15,756 nucleotides of DNA from Candidatus Omnitrophota bacterium (lineage in GTDB: Bacteria; Omnitrophota; Gorgyraeia; JABMQH01), in NCBI GenBank assembly GCA_026387595.1, contig JAPLLL010000090.1, positions 1 to 15,756 on the forward strand. Reading direction: 5' to 3'. A program made the translations under genes and the position numbers. The notes below the pieces were generated by a model. That model was not told the origin of the DNA. It searched no databases and was given only the letters and a program-made list of their open reading frames with translations. Positions 5,877 through 13,086 of the stretch are shown one piece after another; the first letter of the stretch is position 1, and every line of letters begins with the position of its first letter.

Positions 5877-7517
5877 ATGAAAAGCTCGGTTAAGCATATC
5901 CTGTTTCTTCTAATACTCTCCTACGCATTTTTCATGCTTGGGAACAATTTAGTGCCGCTTTCCGACCCTGATGAAGTCTTCTATGCACAGACAGCAAGGG
6001 AAATGAGCCTCCGCCACGAATGGAACGTCCCGTTCCTTTTCGGCCAGCCTCAGTTTGAAAAACCCATATTCCTGTATTGGCTCCTGCGCATAGCGTTCCT
6101 GATGTTCGGGGTAACCCCTTATGCGGCGCGCTTCTTTCCGGCGGTATTTGCCACGCTGGGCGTTATCGCGGTATATCTGCTAGCGCTGCTCGGATTTAAC
6201 AACAAGAAAAAAGCGCTTATCTGCGCTATCGTGCTGGCGTCAAACATCATTTACATCGGACTGGGCCGGACCGTATTCACTGATATGGTTTTTTCGGTCT
6301 TTATACTTTTTGCGATGCTGTCGTTTTTCTGGGGCTACTCTGTCCAAAAAAATAAAAATACAGGACTCATCCTGTTTTTCCTCTTCGCTGGCCTGGCAAC
6401 ATTGACCAAAGGGCCATTAGGGATAATTCTGCCGCTTATTTCTGCCGGATTGTTTTTAGCCGCCAATAAAAATATCAAATTCTTATTCACATACGGTTTT
6501 CTTGCAGGTATTGCGGTTTTTGCCGCTGTTAGCCTGCCATGGTACGTTTATATAATTGCGAAATACGGGAACAGTTTTATCAGCGAATTCTTTTATAACG
6601 ACCATATCCGCAGGCTTCTTTTTGCGGAACACCTTGGCGGGGACACGTGGTATTTTTATCTCGGTTCCATTTTCGGGCTTTTTTTCCCATGGTCATTTTT
6701 CCTGGCCGCCGCAGCGTACCGCCTTATAAGGACGCGGCCGGCACTGTCTCCCATGTATCAATTCCTTATATGGTGGATCGCAGTGGTGTTTGTTGTCTTC
6801 CAGATGGCGCATTCCAAACTTATAGCCTATGTCGTGCCGCTGTTCCCGGCCCTTGCGTTGATGTGCGGAGATTATATTACCGATCTACTGGATAACCCGG
6901 CGCGCAAAACCGTCGGGAAAGGGCTGCTTTTACTGAGCTGGGCAACCGCGATCATTGCGGCATGTATCGGCGCTAATATCGTAGGTTTTAAACTTAAGCT
7001 TTTGAGCGACACGATAGCGCTTGTGTGGGCATATGCCGCTGTTGTCCTCATATGGCTCTTGACCATGCTCTTCTTTATTCTGAAGAACCACCTGCGGCCC
7101 GCTGTTTATATGCTCTCAGTGACGCTGCCGCTATTCCTTTTCGCCGGCCCTGTAAACAGAGAAAAGACCGATGCCTATTTATCAATAGAAAGCATCAGCG
7201 CGTGCCTTCAAGAACAGCCCGTTTCAAAGGGTCTTATACTGGCTTCCAAGCCGTTTGCCAGGGGCGTCCTGTATTATACAAATAGGGAAGTGGCGGTGTT
7301 TGCGCCGGACGAGCCGAATTTTTTCAGCCCACATCCCGTGCCGTTCCTGGATACGCATGAAAAGATATTCGGGTTTTTGCGCAAAAACGGGATCACATAC
7401 TGCGTGATAAAAAAGAAACAGACCAATGAGCTGCAAGAAATTGCCAAACGAATTGGTTTTAAGAGCGAACTCCTGCTGTCTTCGGGTAGTGCCTGTCTTT
7501 TGAAAGTCCAGCCGTAA
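5877..7517 (+). CDS. ArnT/GT39-family membrane glycosyltransferase
   Basis: This 546-residue polytopic protein begins with a membrane helix followed by LSDPDEVFYAQTAREM (Asp30 and Glu33), the conserved acidic motif of the first extracytoplasmic loop in GT-C fold ArnT and protein mannosyltransferase enzymes. About twelve hydrophobic segments are followed by a soluble C-terminal domain (from about residue 435). Such enzymes move a sugar from a polyprenyl-phosphate carrier onto lipid A, protein or another envelope acceptor on the periplasmic face. The motif LPWYVYIIAKYGNSFI is also typical of this group. Donor and acceptor cannot be told from sequence; lpxA further along makes an envelope role plausible. 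It has its own promoter and only a weak ribosome-binding site. Confidence 0.88.
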   Translation: MKSSVKHILFLLILSYAFFMLGNNLVPLSDPDEVFYAQTAREMSLRHEWNVPFLFGQPQFEKPIFLYWLLRIAFLMFGVTPYAARFFPAVFATLGVIAVYLLALLGFNNKKKALICAIVLASNIIYIGLGRTVFTDMVFSVFILFAMLSFFWGYSVQKNKNTGLILFFLFAGLATLTKGPLGIILPLISAGLFLAANKNIKFLFTYGFLAGIAVFAAVSLPWYVYIIAKYGNSFISEFFYNDHIRRLLFAEHLGGDTWYFYLGSIFGLFFPWSFFLAAAAYRLIRTRPALSPMYQFLIWWIAVVFVVFQMAHSKLIAYVVPLFPALALMCGDYITDLLDNPARKTVGKGLLLLSWATAIIAACIGANIVGFKLKLLSDTIALVWAYAAVVLIWLLTMLFFILKNHLRPAVYMLSVTLPLFLFAGPVNREKTDAYLSIESISACLQEQPVSKGLILASKPFARGVLYYTNREVAVFAPDEPNFFSPHPVPFLDTHEKIFGFLRKNGITYCVIKKKQTNELQEIAKRIGFKSELLLSSGSACLLKVQP

Positions 7518-7532
7518 AATAAGGAGGAACAT

Positions 7533-7928
7533 ATGTCAAACTTAAAGGAACTGTTTCAGGAAGCGGATTGGAAAACGGAAAAGCATGTGCCGGTAATAGA
7601 CGCGCCGGACAAGGCAAAGAAGGGTGTCATTATAAAAATTACGGTTTTTGTCGGCAAAGAAATAGCGCATCCGAATAAGACCGAGCACCACATCCGCTGG
7701 ATCGAGGTTTATTTTCATCCGCAGGGCGAGAAATTCCCGTACCAGGTAGCCAGGGCAGAATTTAACGCGCACGGGGAATCGGCGCAGGGGCCGGATACAA
7801 GCACTGTGTACACCCATCCGGAAACCACAGCAAGCTTTAAGACTGATAAGCCGGGGAATATCTATGCCTCCAGCTATTGCAATATCCACGGCCTGTGGCA
7901 GAGCTCAAAAGCGCTAAGCGTGGAATAA
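7533..7928 (+). CDS. Superoxide reductase (neelaredoxin type)
   Basis: The 131-residue product has the full active site of the non-rubredoxin superoxide reductases: Glu16-Lys17-His18 (EKHVP), His46 and His52 (HPNKTEHH), and Cys116-x-x-His119 (YCNIHGLW). Four His and one Cys bind the mononuclear iron, and Glu and Lys next to the first His shape the reaction. It reduces superoxide to hydrogen peroxide without releasing oxygen, a defence typical of anaerobes and microaerophiles. There is no N-terminal desulforedoxin domain, so electrons must come from a separate donor such as rubredoxin, not seen here. AGGAGG at 7522-7527 fixes the start. Confidence 0.96.
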   Translation: MSNLKELFQEADWKTEKHVPVIDAPDKAKKGVIIKITVFVGKEIAHPNKTEHHIRWIEVYFHPQGEKFPYQVARAEFNAHGESAQGPDTSTVYTHPETTASFKTDKPGNIYASSYCNIHGLWQSSKALSVE

Positions 7929-7955
7929 GGTCGCGCATTAAATAAGGAGGTGTGT

Positions 7956-8582
7956 ATGGAGAAATTATTGCATATAATAGCCACGCCCAGGGGAAAGGAA
8001 TCCCGCACGCTGCAGGTGTCGGAAGCGTTCCTCGAGGCATTTAAAAACAAGCATCCCGGATGGACAGTGGAGGAGCTGGATCTGTCAAAGGAGCAGCTGC
8101 CTTCTCTCACCGTAAAGAGAGTGGACGGAAAGTACGTACTTTTAGGCGGAAAAGACCTTGACGGCGAATTAAAAGAGGCGTGGGAAGACATTGTCGCGCA
8201 TATCCAGAGATTTCTTCTTGCCGACGCCTATCTTATAAGCACACCTATGTGGAACTTCAGCATTCCATACATGCTTAAACAGTATATTGATATCATCATC
8301 CAGCCGAAATACATGTTCCGATACACAAAGACAGGGGTGGAAGGCCTGGTAAAAAATAAGAAAATGACGGTCATAGCGAGCCGAGGCGGCGAATATCTTT
8401 CCGACGAGGCGCGCAAGCTTGACATGCAGGAGCCGTATTTACGTGCTATATTCGGGCTCGCAGGCATTACCGACATTACCTTTATTGTTGCCCAGCCAAT
8501 GGATATGGGCGAGCAGATCCAGCGGCAGAAGATCCAAGAGGCGCAGGCGCTGGCAAAAGAAGCCGCAAATTCCCTTGATTGA
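7956..8582 (+). CDS. AzoR-like FMN-dependent NAD(P)H oxidoreductase
   Basis: The product is 208 residues with a flavodoxin-like fold. The phosphate-binding N-terminal loop follows LLHIIATPRGKESRT, and the isoalloxazine contact motif STPMWNFSIPYMLKQYID matches AzoR and related quinone reductases, as does VIASRGGEY. It likely reduces quinones, azo or nitro compounds by two-electron transfer in the cytoplasm. The ATG at 7956 is chosen over the GTG two codons earlier because AGGAGG (7945-7950) is five bases upstream. The upstream superoxide reductase suggests an oxidative or electrophile stress role. Confidence 0.88.
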   Translation: MEKLLHIIATPRGKESRTLQVSEAFLEAFKNKHPGWTVEELDLSKEQLPSLTVKRVDGKYVLLGGKDLDGELKEAWEDIVAHIQRFLLADAYLISTPMWNFSIPYMLKQYIDIIIQPKYMFRYTKTGVEGLVKNKKMTVIASRGGEYLSDEARKLDMQEPYLRAIFGLAGITDITFIVAQPMDMGEQIQRQKIQEAQALAKEAANSLD

Positions 8583-8611
8583 GCGCGGCCTTTATAGTAT
8601 TCTGTTATCAG

Positions 8612-9319
8612 ATGGAACAATTCCTTAGCAACATAAACTCATATCTTACGCAATCGCCTGTATTGGCGTACCTGGCCGCTTTTCTGGGCGGGATAAGCAC
8701 AAGTTTTGAGCCGTGCATCTATACGATGATACCGATAACCGTTGCGTTCATCGGGTCAAAGGCAGGCGGCTCAAAACTCAGGGGATTTTTCCTCTCCATA
8801 TTCTATGTCTTAGGCGTAGCAACGACGTATTCCGCGCTGGGCGCGTTCGCAGCGCTTTCAGGCAGGCTCTTCGGCCAGGTAAGCGCTAACCCATTGGTTT
8901 ATTTACTTCTGGGTAATATATTCATTCTTATGGGCCTTAGCATGCTGGGTGTTTTTACATTTCGATTTCCCGCGGCCTTTGGCCGGTTAAGGCCGAATAC
9001 GCAGGGCAAGGGCTTCTTTACGATCTACGTTTTGGGGATCGTATCCGGCCTTGTCGCAGGGCCGTGCACGGCAGCAGTGCTTGCCGCGCTCCTTTCATAC
9101 GTGGCCACTAAGCAGAATCTCATATACGGGGTATCGCTTTTATTTACGTTCAGCATGGGCATGGGTGTCCTTTTAATTTTGGTGGGCACATCCGCAGGCG
9201 TTATTCTGGCGCTTCCAAAGCCGGGGCCATGGATGGAAAAGGTTAAAAAAGGTATCGGATGGATACTGATACTGCTCGGCGAATATTTCCTGGTGCAAAT
9301 GGGGAGGATGATGATATGA
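8612..9319 (+). CDS. ccdA: CcdA-family thiol-disulfide transmembrane protein
   Basis: The 235-residue membrane protein has six transmembrane helices. Its two functional cysteines are Cys35 (FEPCIYTMIP) and Cys152 (AGPCTAA), the pair that relays electrons from cytoplasmic thioredoxin to an extracytoplasmic thioredoxin-like partner. The ATG at 8612 gives a normal short N-terminus; a TTG at 8579, overlapping the previous stop, is the other option, and neither has a good ribosome-binding site. The next gene encodes an exported TlpA-type partner and overlaps by ATGA, so the pair is a standard CcdA-TlpA module for cytochrome maturation or disulfide reduction. No cytochrome c gene is visible here. 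Confidence 0.92.
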   Translation: MEQFLSNINSYLTQSPVLAYLAAFLGGISTSFEPCIYTMIPITVAFIGSKAGGSKLRGFFLSIFYVLGVATTYSALGAFAALSGRLFGQVSANPLVYLLLGNIFILMGLSMLGVFTFRFPAAFGRLRPNTQGKGFFTIYVLGIVSGLVAGPCTAAVLAALLSYVATKQNLIYGVSLLFTFSMGMGVLLILVGTSAGVILALPKPGPWMEKVKKGIGWILILLGEYFLVQMGRMMI

Positions 9320-9810
9320 AAAAAACAGTTTATAGCTTATGGTTCATAGTTTATAGCCTAACTTTCTTACTGGCCTTTACAAATATCTCATGCGCGCAGA
9401 ACGAAGGCGTTGGCATCGGGAACAAGGCGCCTGATTTTACGCTGCCTGATATATCCGGCAAGCAGGTCAGTCTTAAGGATACAATTGCCGCGAATAAGGC
9501 AACGCTTCTTGTTTTCGGAGCGACATGGTGCCCGTATTGCAGGAACGAAATACCGGAGCTAAAACAGCTGAATTCATCGCACGCTAAAAAAGGGCTTAAG
9601 ATACTTTCGGTAGACATAGGCGAGAGCCCAAAAAAAGTTGAATCTTTTGCCAAACAGCAGGGCATTGATTATACGGTTTTGGTGGACGAGGATAACAGGG
9701 TTGCGAGCCAGTACGGTGTAATGGGAATACCCGCGAACATCCTGGTCGATCAAAGCGGTGAGATAAAATACAGGGGGACTGCCCCGCCTTCAGAGGACCA
9801 GCTGCCGTAA
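9316..9810 (+). CDS. Exported TlpA/ResA-like thioredoxin-fold protein
   Basis: The 164-residue product starts with an uncleaved-looking stretch of Lys, a hydrophobic segment and Ser-Cys-Ala (residues 23-30), which may be a Sec signal cut near SCA or an atypical lipoprotein site. The AhpC/TSA-Redoxin domain follows with Cys72-Pro-Tyr-Cys75 after a Trp (FGATWCPYC) and the cis-Pro segment MGIPANIL. It should receive electrons from the CcdA protein just upstream and reduce disulfides outside the membrane. The start is at ATG 9316, with GGGGAGG at 9301-9307. The signal segment is encoded by a 10-base repeat with a 21-base period. Confidence 0.93.
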   Translation: MKKTVYSLWFIVYSLTFLLAFTNISCAQNEGVGIGNKAPDFTLPDISGKQVSLKDTIAANKATLLVFGATWCPYCRNEIPELKQLNSSHAKKGLKILSVDIGESPKKVESFAKQQGIDYTVLVDEDNRVASQYGVMGIPANILVDQSGEIKYRGTAPPSEDQLP

Positions 9811-10485
9811 ATGACAACCGGAACGCTCTACGTAGTCAGCACGCCGATAGGCAACCTAAAGGATATAACCCTGCGCGCCATAGAGATATTAAAATCGGCT
9901 GACCTTATTGCGGCTGAAGACACGCGCCACACGAAAATACTTACCTCTCATTACGGCATAGACAGGCCGCTTACAAGCTACTTCGAACACAATAAAATTA
10001 CCAAAGGCGATCATCTGATCAGGTCACTTAAGGAAGGCAGGACCATCGCCCTTGTTTCTGATGCAGGCACGCCCGGGATCTCTGACCCCGGCGCGCACAT
10101 TATAAAACTTGCCATAGACAACGGCATAAGGGTGGAGCAGATACCAGGGCCATCAGCAATAATCGCGGCGCTAGTCGTATCAGGCATGCCTACTGACAGG
10201 TTCATATTTGACGCATTTTTACCGATTAAACCAGGGGCAAGAAAAAACAGGCTTAAGGAATTTTTAGACGAGAAAAAAACGGTTATTTTTTATGAATCAC
10301 CGCACAGACTGTTAAAAACGCTGAACGATATTAAGGAGGTATTCGGCGATATCGAACTCGCGTGCATGAGGGAACTGACAAAGAAATTCGAAGAAATAAG
10401 ACGAGAAAAGGTAAGTGCTCTCATTGAGCATTTTACCAATACCAAACCGCTGGGCGAATTCGTGATCTGCATGAGGCCAAGATGA
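9811..10485 (+). CDS. rsmI: 16S rRNA (cytidine1402-2'-O)-methyltransferase RsmI, short form
   Basis: The 224-residue product carries the tetrapyrrole-methylase-type SAM fold. Recognisable motifs in order are STPIGNLKDIT near the start, AEDTRHTKIL, SDAGTPGISDPG (SAM-binding), GPSAIIAALVVSG and FYESPHRLLKTL. RsmI methylates the ribose of C1402 in the decoding centre. Most homologues run to about 280 residues with a C-terminal helical extension; this one stops at the end of the catalytic domain. The ATG directly abuts the previous TAA. The stop codon lies at the first base of the RNA structure before lpxA. Confidence 0.95.
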   Translation: MTTGTLYVVSTPIGNLKDITLRAIEILKSADLIAAEDTRHTKILTSHYGIDRPLTSYFEHNKITKGDHLIRSLKEGRTIALVSDAGTPGISDPGAHIIKLAIDNGIRVEQIPGPSAIIAALVVSGMPTDRFIFDAFLPIKPGARKNRLKEFLDEKKTVIFYESPHRLLKTLNDIKEVFGDIELACMRELTKKFEEIRREKVSALIEHFTNTKPLGEFVICMRPR

Positions 10486-10537
10486 ACCCAGCCCCTCCTG
10501 ATGGAGGGTGCTGGGTTAAAGCAGGAGGGGCTGGGTG
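10485..10537 (+). promoter_or_regulatory. Three-arm RNA structure covering the lpxA ribosome-binding site and start
   Basis: Arm 1 (10485-10498) can pair with arm 2 (10503-10517) in a 14-bp hairpin with loop TGAT and one bulged T. Arm 1 can instead pair with arm 3: CCCAGCCCCTCCTG (10487-10500) is perfectly complementary to CAGGAGGGGCTGGG (10522-10535). Arms 2 and 3 are near-identical, and the two pairings are mutually exclusive. Arm 3 contains the lpxA ribosome-binding site AGGAGG (10523-10528) and the first G of its GTG start. Pairing 1-2 would leave lpxA open and 1-3 would close it. There is no U-tract, so a terminator is unlikely. Confidence 0.7.
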
Positions 10538-11335
10538 AAAATACATGAAACCGCAATCGTGTCAAAGAAGGCCCAATTAGGCAAAAATATCGAGATAGGG
10601 CCGTGGTGCGTTATTGAAGACGGGGTTGTCATAGGCGATAACACCAGACTATGGCAGAACGTGTATGTGGCAGGCGGCACCATTATAGGAAAAGACAATA
10701 TTATCCATATGGGCGCCGTAATCGGCCATGAGCCCCAGCATTTGCAGTATAAAGGAGAGAAAACCGGCACCCGGATAGGCGACGCCAACATTATAAGGGA
10801 ATACGTCACCATACACAGAAGCTTTAAAGAAGGCGGGATCACGGTAATAGGGAACAAGAACTATCTTATGGCTGCTTCGCACGTGGGCCATGACTCCAAG
10901 CTCGGCAACGAGATAGTGATGTGCAACAACGTATTGCTGGGCGGCCATACCGAGGTTGAAGATAAGGTTTTTATGGGCGGCGGGGCAGCTTCGCATCAGT
11001 TTTCAAGGATAGGCACAATGGCAATGATAGGCGGGCTTACGCGCGTTGTGCAGGACGTTGTGCCGTATACGCTGCTTGAATGTGACGCGGAGGTTTGCGG
11101 CCTGAACCTGGTGGGCCTGAGGCGCTCAGGCATAAGCGTTGAGGCCAGAAAACAGATAAAAGAGGCATATAAAATAATCTATCATTTAGGCCTTAGCATA
11201 CCCACTGCCATAAAAGAAATAAGGAAGATCCCGGATCCTGCAAAAGAAATCCTGCACATGGCGGATTTCATGGAAAAAACCAAAAAAGGCATCTGCCGCC
11301 GCCGCCAGAAAAATAGATCCCTCGCACTCGAGTAG
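10535..11335 (+). CDS. lpxA: Acyl-ACP--UDP-N-acetylglucosamine O-acyltransferase
   Basis: The 266-residue product has the left-handed beta-helix of imperfect hexapeptide repeats over about residues 1-190 and a helical C-terminal domain (SVEARKQIKEAYKII). The likely catalytic base is His138 in NNVLLGGHTEVED. The GGAASHQFSRIG and GLTRVV segments are typical of LpxA. It performs the first step of lipid A synthesis, adding a 3-hydroxyacyl chain to UDP-GlcNAc, which points to a Gram-negative outer membrane. The start is GTG 10535, with AGGAGG six bases upstream inside the three-arm structure. Other lpx genes are not adjacent. Confidence 0.96.
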   Translation: MKIHETAIVSKKAQLGKNIEIGPWCVIEDGVVIGDNTRLWQNVYVAGGTIIGKDNIIHMGAVIGHEPQHLQYKGEKTGTRIGDANIIREYVTIHRSFKEGGITVIGNKNYLMAASHVGHDSKLGNEIVMCNNVLLGGHTEVEDKVFMGGGAASHQFSRIGTMAMIGGLTRVVQDVVPYTLLECDAEVCGLNLVGLRRSGISVEARKQIKEAYKIIYHLGLSIPTAIKEIRKIPDPAKEILHMADFMEKTKKGICRRRQKNRSLALE

Positions 11336-11380
11336 TGATTTCAACGGGTGCTCGGGATGAAATTTACCAAATAATTTTAC

Positions 11381-11409
11381 TTGACCGAATAAATCCTGCG
11401 TGGTACAAT
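11381..11409 (+). promoter_or_regulatory. Promoter of the pyr operon
   Basis: TTGACC (11381-11386) and TACAAT (11404-11409) are 17 bases apart, each one or two mismatches from consensus. Transcription should start near 11416, placing the PyrR-binding hairpin at the very beginning of the leader. The region 11336-11380 before it shows nothing else convincing. Confidence 0.8.
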
Positions 11410-11428
11410 TTAAGCACAGTAAATTTCA

Positions 11429-11460
11429 CCTTTAAGTCCCGCCCTGTGAGGCGGGAAAGG
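11429..11460 (+). promoter_or_regulatory. PyrR-binding RNA hairpin in the pyr leader
   Basis: CCTTT (11429-11433) pairs with AAAGG (11456-11460); an asymmetric AAGT bulge lies on the 5' side; CCCGCC (11438-11443) pairs with GGCGGG (11450-11455); and the hexaloop is CTGTGA. This is the architecture of the known PyrR recognition site: lower stem, 5' internal bulge and CNGNGA hexaloop. PyrR binds it when UMP or UTP is high. Here AAAGG is also the only ribosome-binding site for the leader ORF at 11466, so PyrR binding should hide it. Confidence 0.88.
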
Positions 11461-11465
11461 CAAAA

Positions 11466-11540
11466 ATGCATAGTTTGAAGTTGTATAACAAAGGAAGACT
11501 ACCTGTTCATCAAGTGATGGATGGGTATTTTTGTTTTTAA
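11466..11540 (+). CDS. Putative 24-residue pyr leader peptide
   Basis: An ATG at 11466 follows AAAGG (11456-11460) by five bases and opens a 24-codon frame that ends in TAA at 11538-11540. The frame runs through the entire terminator stem and its U-tract, stopping exactly at the end of it. Its peptide sequence has no recognisable features. A ribosome translating it would occupy the terminator stem and prevent it from forming. When PyrR holds the upstream hairpin closed the site would be inaccessible and termination would follow. A similar scheme is recalled for the Thermus pyr operon. It could be a chance ORF, though its placement argues against it. Confidence 0.6.
   Translation: MHSLKLYNKGRLPVHQVMDGYFCF
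11500..11538 (+). terminator. Rho-independent terminator (attenuator) before pyrR
   Basis: TACCTGTTCATC (11500-11511) pairs with GATGGATGGGTA (11516-11527) over 12 bp including three G-U pairs, with loop AAGT. A U-rich tract follows (11528-11538). It sits between the promoter and pyrR, so it can only act as an attenuator. No classic antiterminator overlapping its 5' arm was found by eye. Confidence 0.8.
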
Positions 11541-11548
11541 CGTCCCTC

Positions 11549-11565
11549 CCCCGCCGTTGGCGGGG
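11549..11565 (+). repeat. GC-rich hairpin between attenuator and pyrR
   Basis: CCCCGCC (11549-11555), loop GTT, and GGCGGGG (11559-11565) form a perfect 7-bp stem, 46 bases before the pyrR start. It has no U-tract. Its stem resembles those at 1134-1202, so it could be a dispersed palindromic repeat, or a minor part of the leader structure. Confidence 0.5.
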
Positions 11566-11611
11566 TCGGGATCAATTTCCAGGATGTAAGCGATAAAAAT
11601 TGGGGGGTATA

Positions 11612-12157
11612 ATGGGTTTTACTGAGAAGGCCAAGATAATGGATAAGGAAGCAGTGGAGAAGGCCCTTATCCGCATGAGCCACGAGATACTGGAAAAGAA
11701 CAAAGACACAGACGGCCTTGTTATCGTGGGTATAAGGAACAGGGGCGAATTGATCGCGAACCGTATGGCAGCCAATATAAAGGAAATATCCGGCAAGGAT
11801 ATCCCTGTGGGGGCTATGGATATAACGCTTTACCGGGACGACCTGACACAGGTGGCTGAGCAGCCTGTAGTTAAAGAAACCGTGATAGATTTTGACATAA
11901 ACGGAAAAATGATAATTTTGGTAGACGATGTCCTGTTTACGGGCAGGACAATAAGGTGCGCGCTGGATGAGCTTATTGACTTCGGCAGGCCAAAAAACAT
12001 ACAGTTGGCTGTCCTGATAGACCGAGGCCACAGGGAACTTCCGATACGCGCCGACTACGTCGGCAAGAACGTGCCCACTTCGCTTGACGAAGTGGTGGAG
12101 GTAAGGCTGAGCGAAGCGGACGGGACCGATGAGGTGGTTTTATGCCAGAAAAATTAG
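11612..12157 (+). CDS. pyrR: Bifunctional PyrR: pyr RNA-binding attenuator / uracil phosphoribosyltransferase
   Basis: The 181-residue product is full length for PyrR. The PRPP-binding motif VDDVLFTGRTIRCALDE begins near residue 104, and GIRNRGELIA with the ALIRMSHEI N-terminal segment are family-typical, as is the C-terminal LIDRGHRELPIRADYVGK. PyrR binds the leader hairpin when pyrimidine nucleotides are plentiful and shuts off the operon; many also convert uracil to UMP. The start is ATG 11612, five bases after a run of six G; a TTG at 11600 is less likely. It overlaps pyrB by 16 bases. Confidence 0.96.
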   Translation: MGFTEKAKIMDKEAVEKALIRMSHEILEKNKDTDGLVIVGIRNRGELIANRMAANIKEISGKDIPVGAMDITLYRDDLTQVAEQPVVKETVIDFDINGKMIILVDDVLFTGRTIRCALDELIDFGRPKNIQLAVLIDRGHRELPIRADYVGKNVPTSLDEVVEVRLSEADGTDEVVLCQKN

Positions 12158-13086
12158 CCTGGAAAAGAAAAGACCTGCTCGGGATTGAGGAACTTTCCAA
12201 AGAGGAGATAGAGCTGATCCTGAACACGGCAGACAGCTTTAAAGAGGTCACAACAAGGCGCATCAAAAAAGTCCCGGCCCTGAGAGGCAAAACAGTGGTC
12301 AACCTTTTTTATGAACCGTCCACAAGGACCCGCACCTCTTTCGAGCTGGCGGCAAAAAGGCTCTCCGCCGACGTGATAAATATCGCGGTCGAGGTATCAA
12401 GCGTTAAAAAAGGAGAGACCCTGATAGATACGGGAAGGAATATCGAGGCCCTGATGGCCGACGTGATAATAGTCCGGCACAACTGCTCGGGCGCCCCGTA
12501 CATATTATCTAAATCCGTCAAGGCGAGCGTTGTTAACGCGGGAGACGGCTGGCACGAGCATCCGACGCAGGCGCTCCTGGATATATTCACGCTGAAATCA
12601 AAGCTCGGCAGGATAAAAGGGCTTAAGGTAAGCATAATCGGTGATATCGCCCATTCAAGGGTTGCGCGCTCCAATATCTGGGGGCTTACAAAATTAGGGG
12701 CACAGGTCACTGTGTGCGCCCCGCCTGTCCTGATACCCCCGGGAATGGAAAGTTTCGGCGTTAAGGTTACAAACGACCTTGATGAGGCCATAAGAGAAGC
12801 AGACGCTATAAATGTCTTAAGAATGCAGTTTGAAAGGGACAACGTAAGCGCGTTTCCTTCGAGGATGGAGTATTTTAAGGCATACGGCGTAACAGAAGAC
12901 AGGCTTAAAGGGGCAAAGAAACACATACTGGTCATGCATCCCGGCCCTATAAACAGGGGCGTTGAGATATCCGCAGAGGTTGCAGACGGGCCCAAATCAG
13001 TAATATTGGAGCAGGTCACAAACGGGATCGCCGTGAGAATGGCTGTTTTATATCTGGTTACCCACGCGCAAGGGGGTGCCATATGA
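12142..13086 (+). CDS. pyrB: Aspartate carbamoyltransferase catalytic subunit
   Basis: The 314-residue product carries the carbamoyl-phosphate-binding motif PSTRTRTSFE (residues 59-68), the VKKGE loop (SVKKGETLIDT), HPTQALLD, and the aspartate-domain motifs GDIAHSRVARSN, RMQFER and HPGPINRGVEI. All key active-site Arg, His and Thr residues look intact. It joins carbamoyl phosphate and aspartate in the first committed step of pyrimidine synthesis. No pyrI regulatory gene or fused dihydroorotase follows. It starts within the end of pyrR and ends with an ATGA overlap with pyrC, so it is translationally coupled on both sides. Confidence 0.97.
   Translation: MPEKLAWKRKDLLGIEELSKEEIELILNTADSFKEVTTRRIKKVPALRGKTVVNLFYEPSTRTRTSFELAAKRLSADVINIAVEVSSVKKGETLIDTGRNIEALMADVIIVRHNCSGAPYILSKSVKASVVNAGDGWHEHPTQALLDIFTLKSKLGRIKGLKVSIIGDIAHSRVARSNIWGLTKLGAQVTVCAPPVLIPPGMESFGVKVTNDLDEAIREADAINVLRMQFERDNVSAFPSRMEYFKAYGVTEDRLKGAKKHILVMHPGPINRGVEISAEVADGPKSVILEQVTNGIAVRMAVLYLVTHAQGGAI

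Noticed and set aside
9259..9315. Upstream TTG start for the TlpA-like protein
   Set aside because: It would lie inside ccdA and put charged residues before the signal peptide; ATG 9316 has GGGGAGG at good spacing and the usual ATGA coupling.
10485..10520. The hairpin after rsmI as a rho-independent terminator
   Set aside because: The stem is strong but is followed by TTAAAG rather than a U-tract, and its complement overlaps the lpxA ribosome-binding site, so a regulatory reading fits better.
11358..11428. 10-bp inverted repeat TGAAATTTAC (11358-11367) and GTAAATTTCA (11419-11428) around the pyr promoter
   Set aside because: The symmetric AT-rich core and wide spacing make chance likely, and the operon already has a convincing attenuator. 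It could be an extra operator but nothing here supports it.
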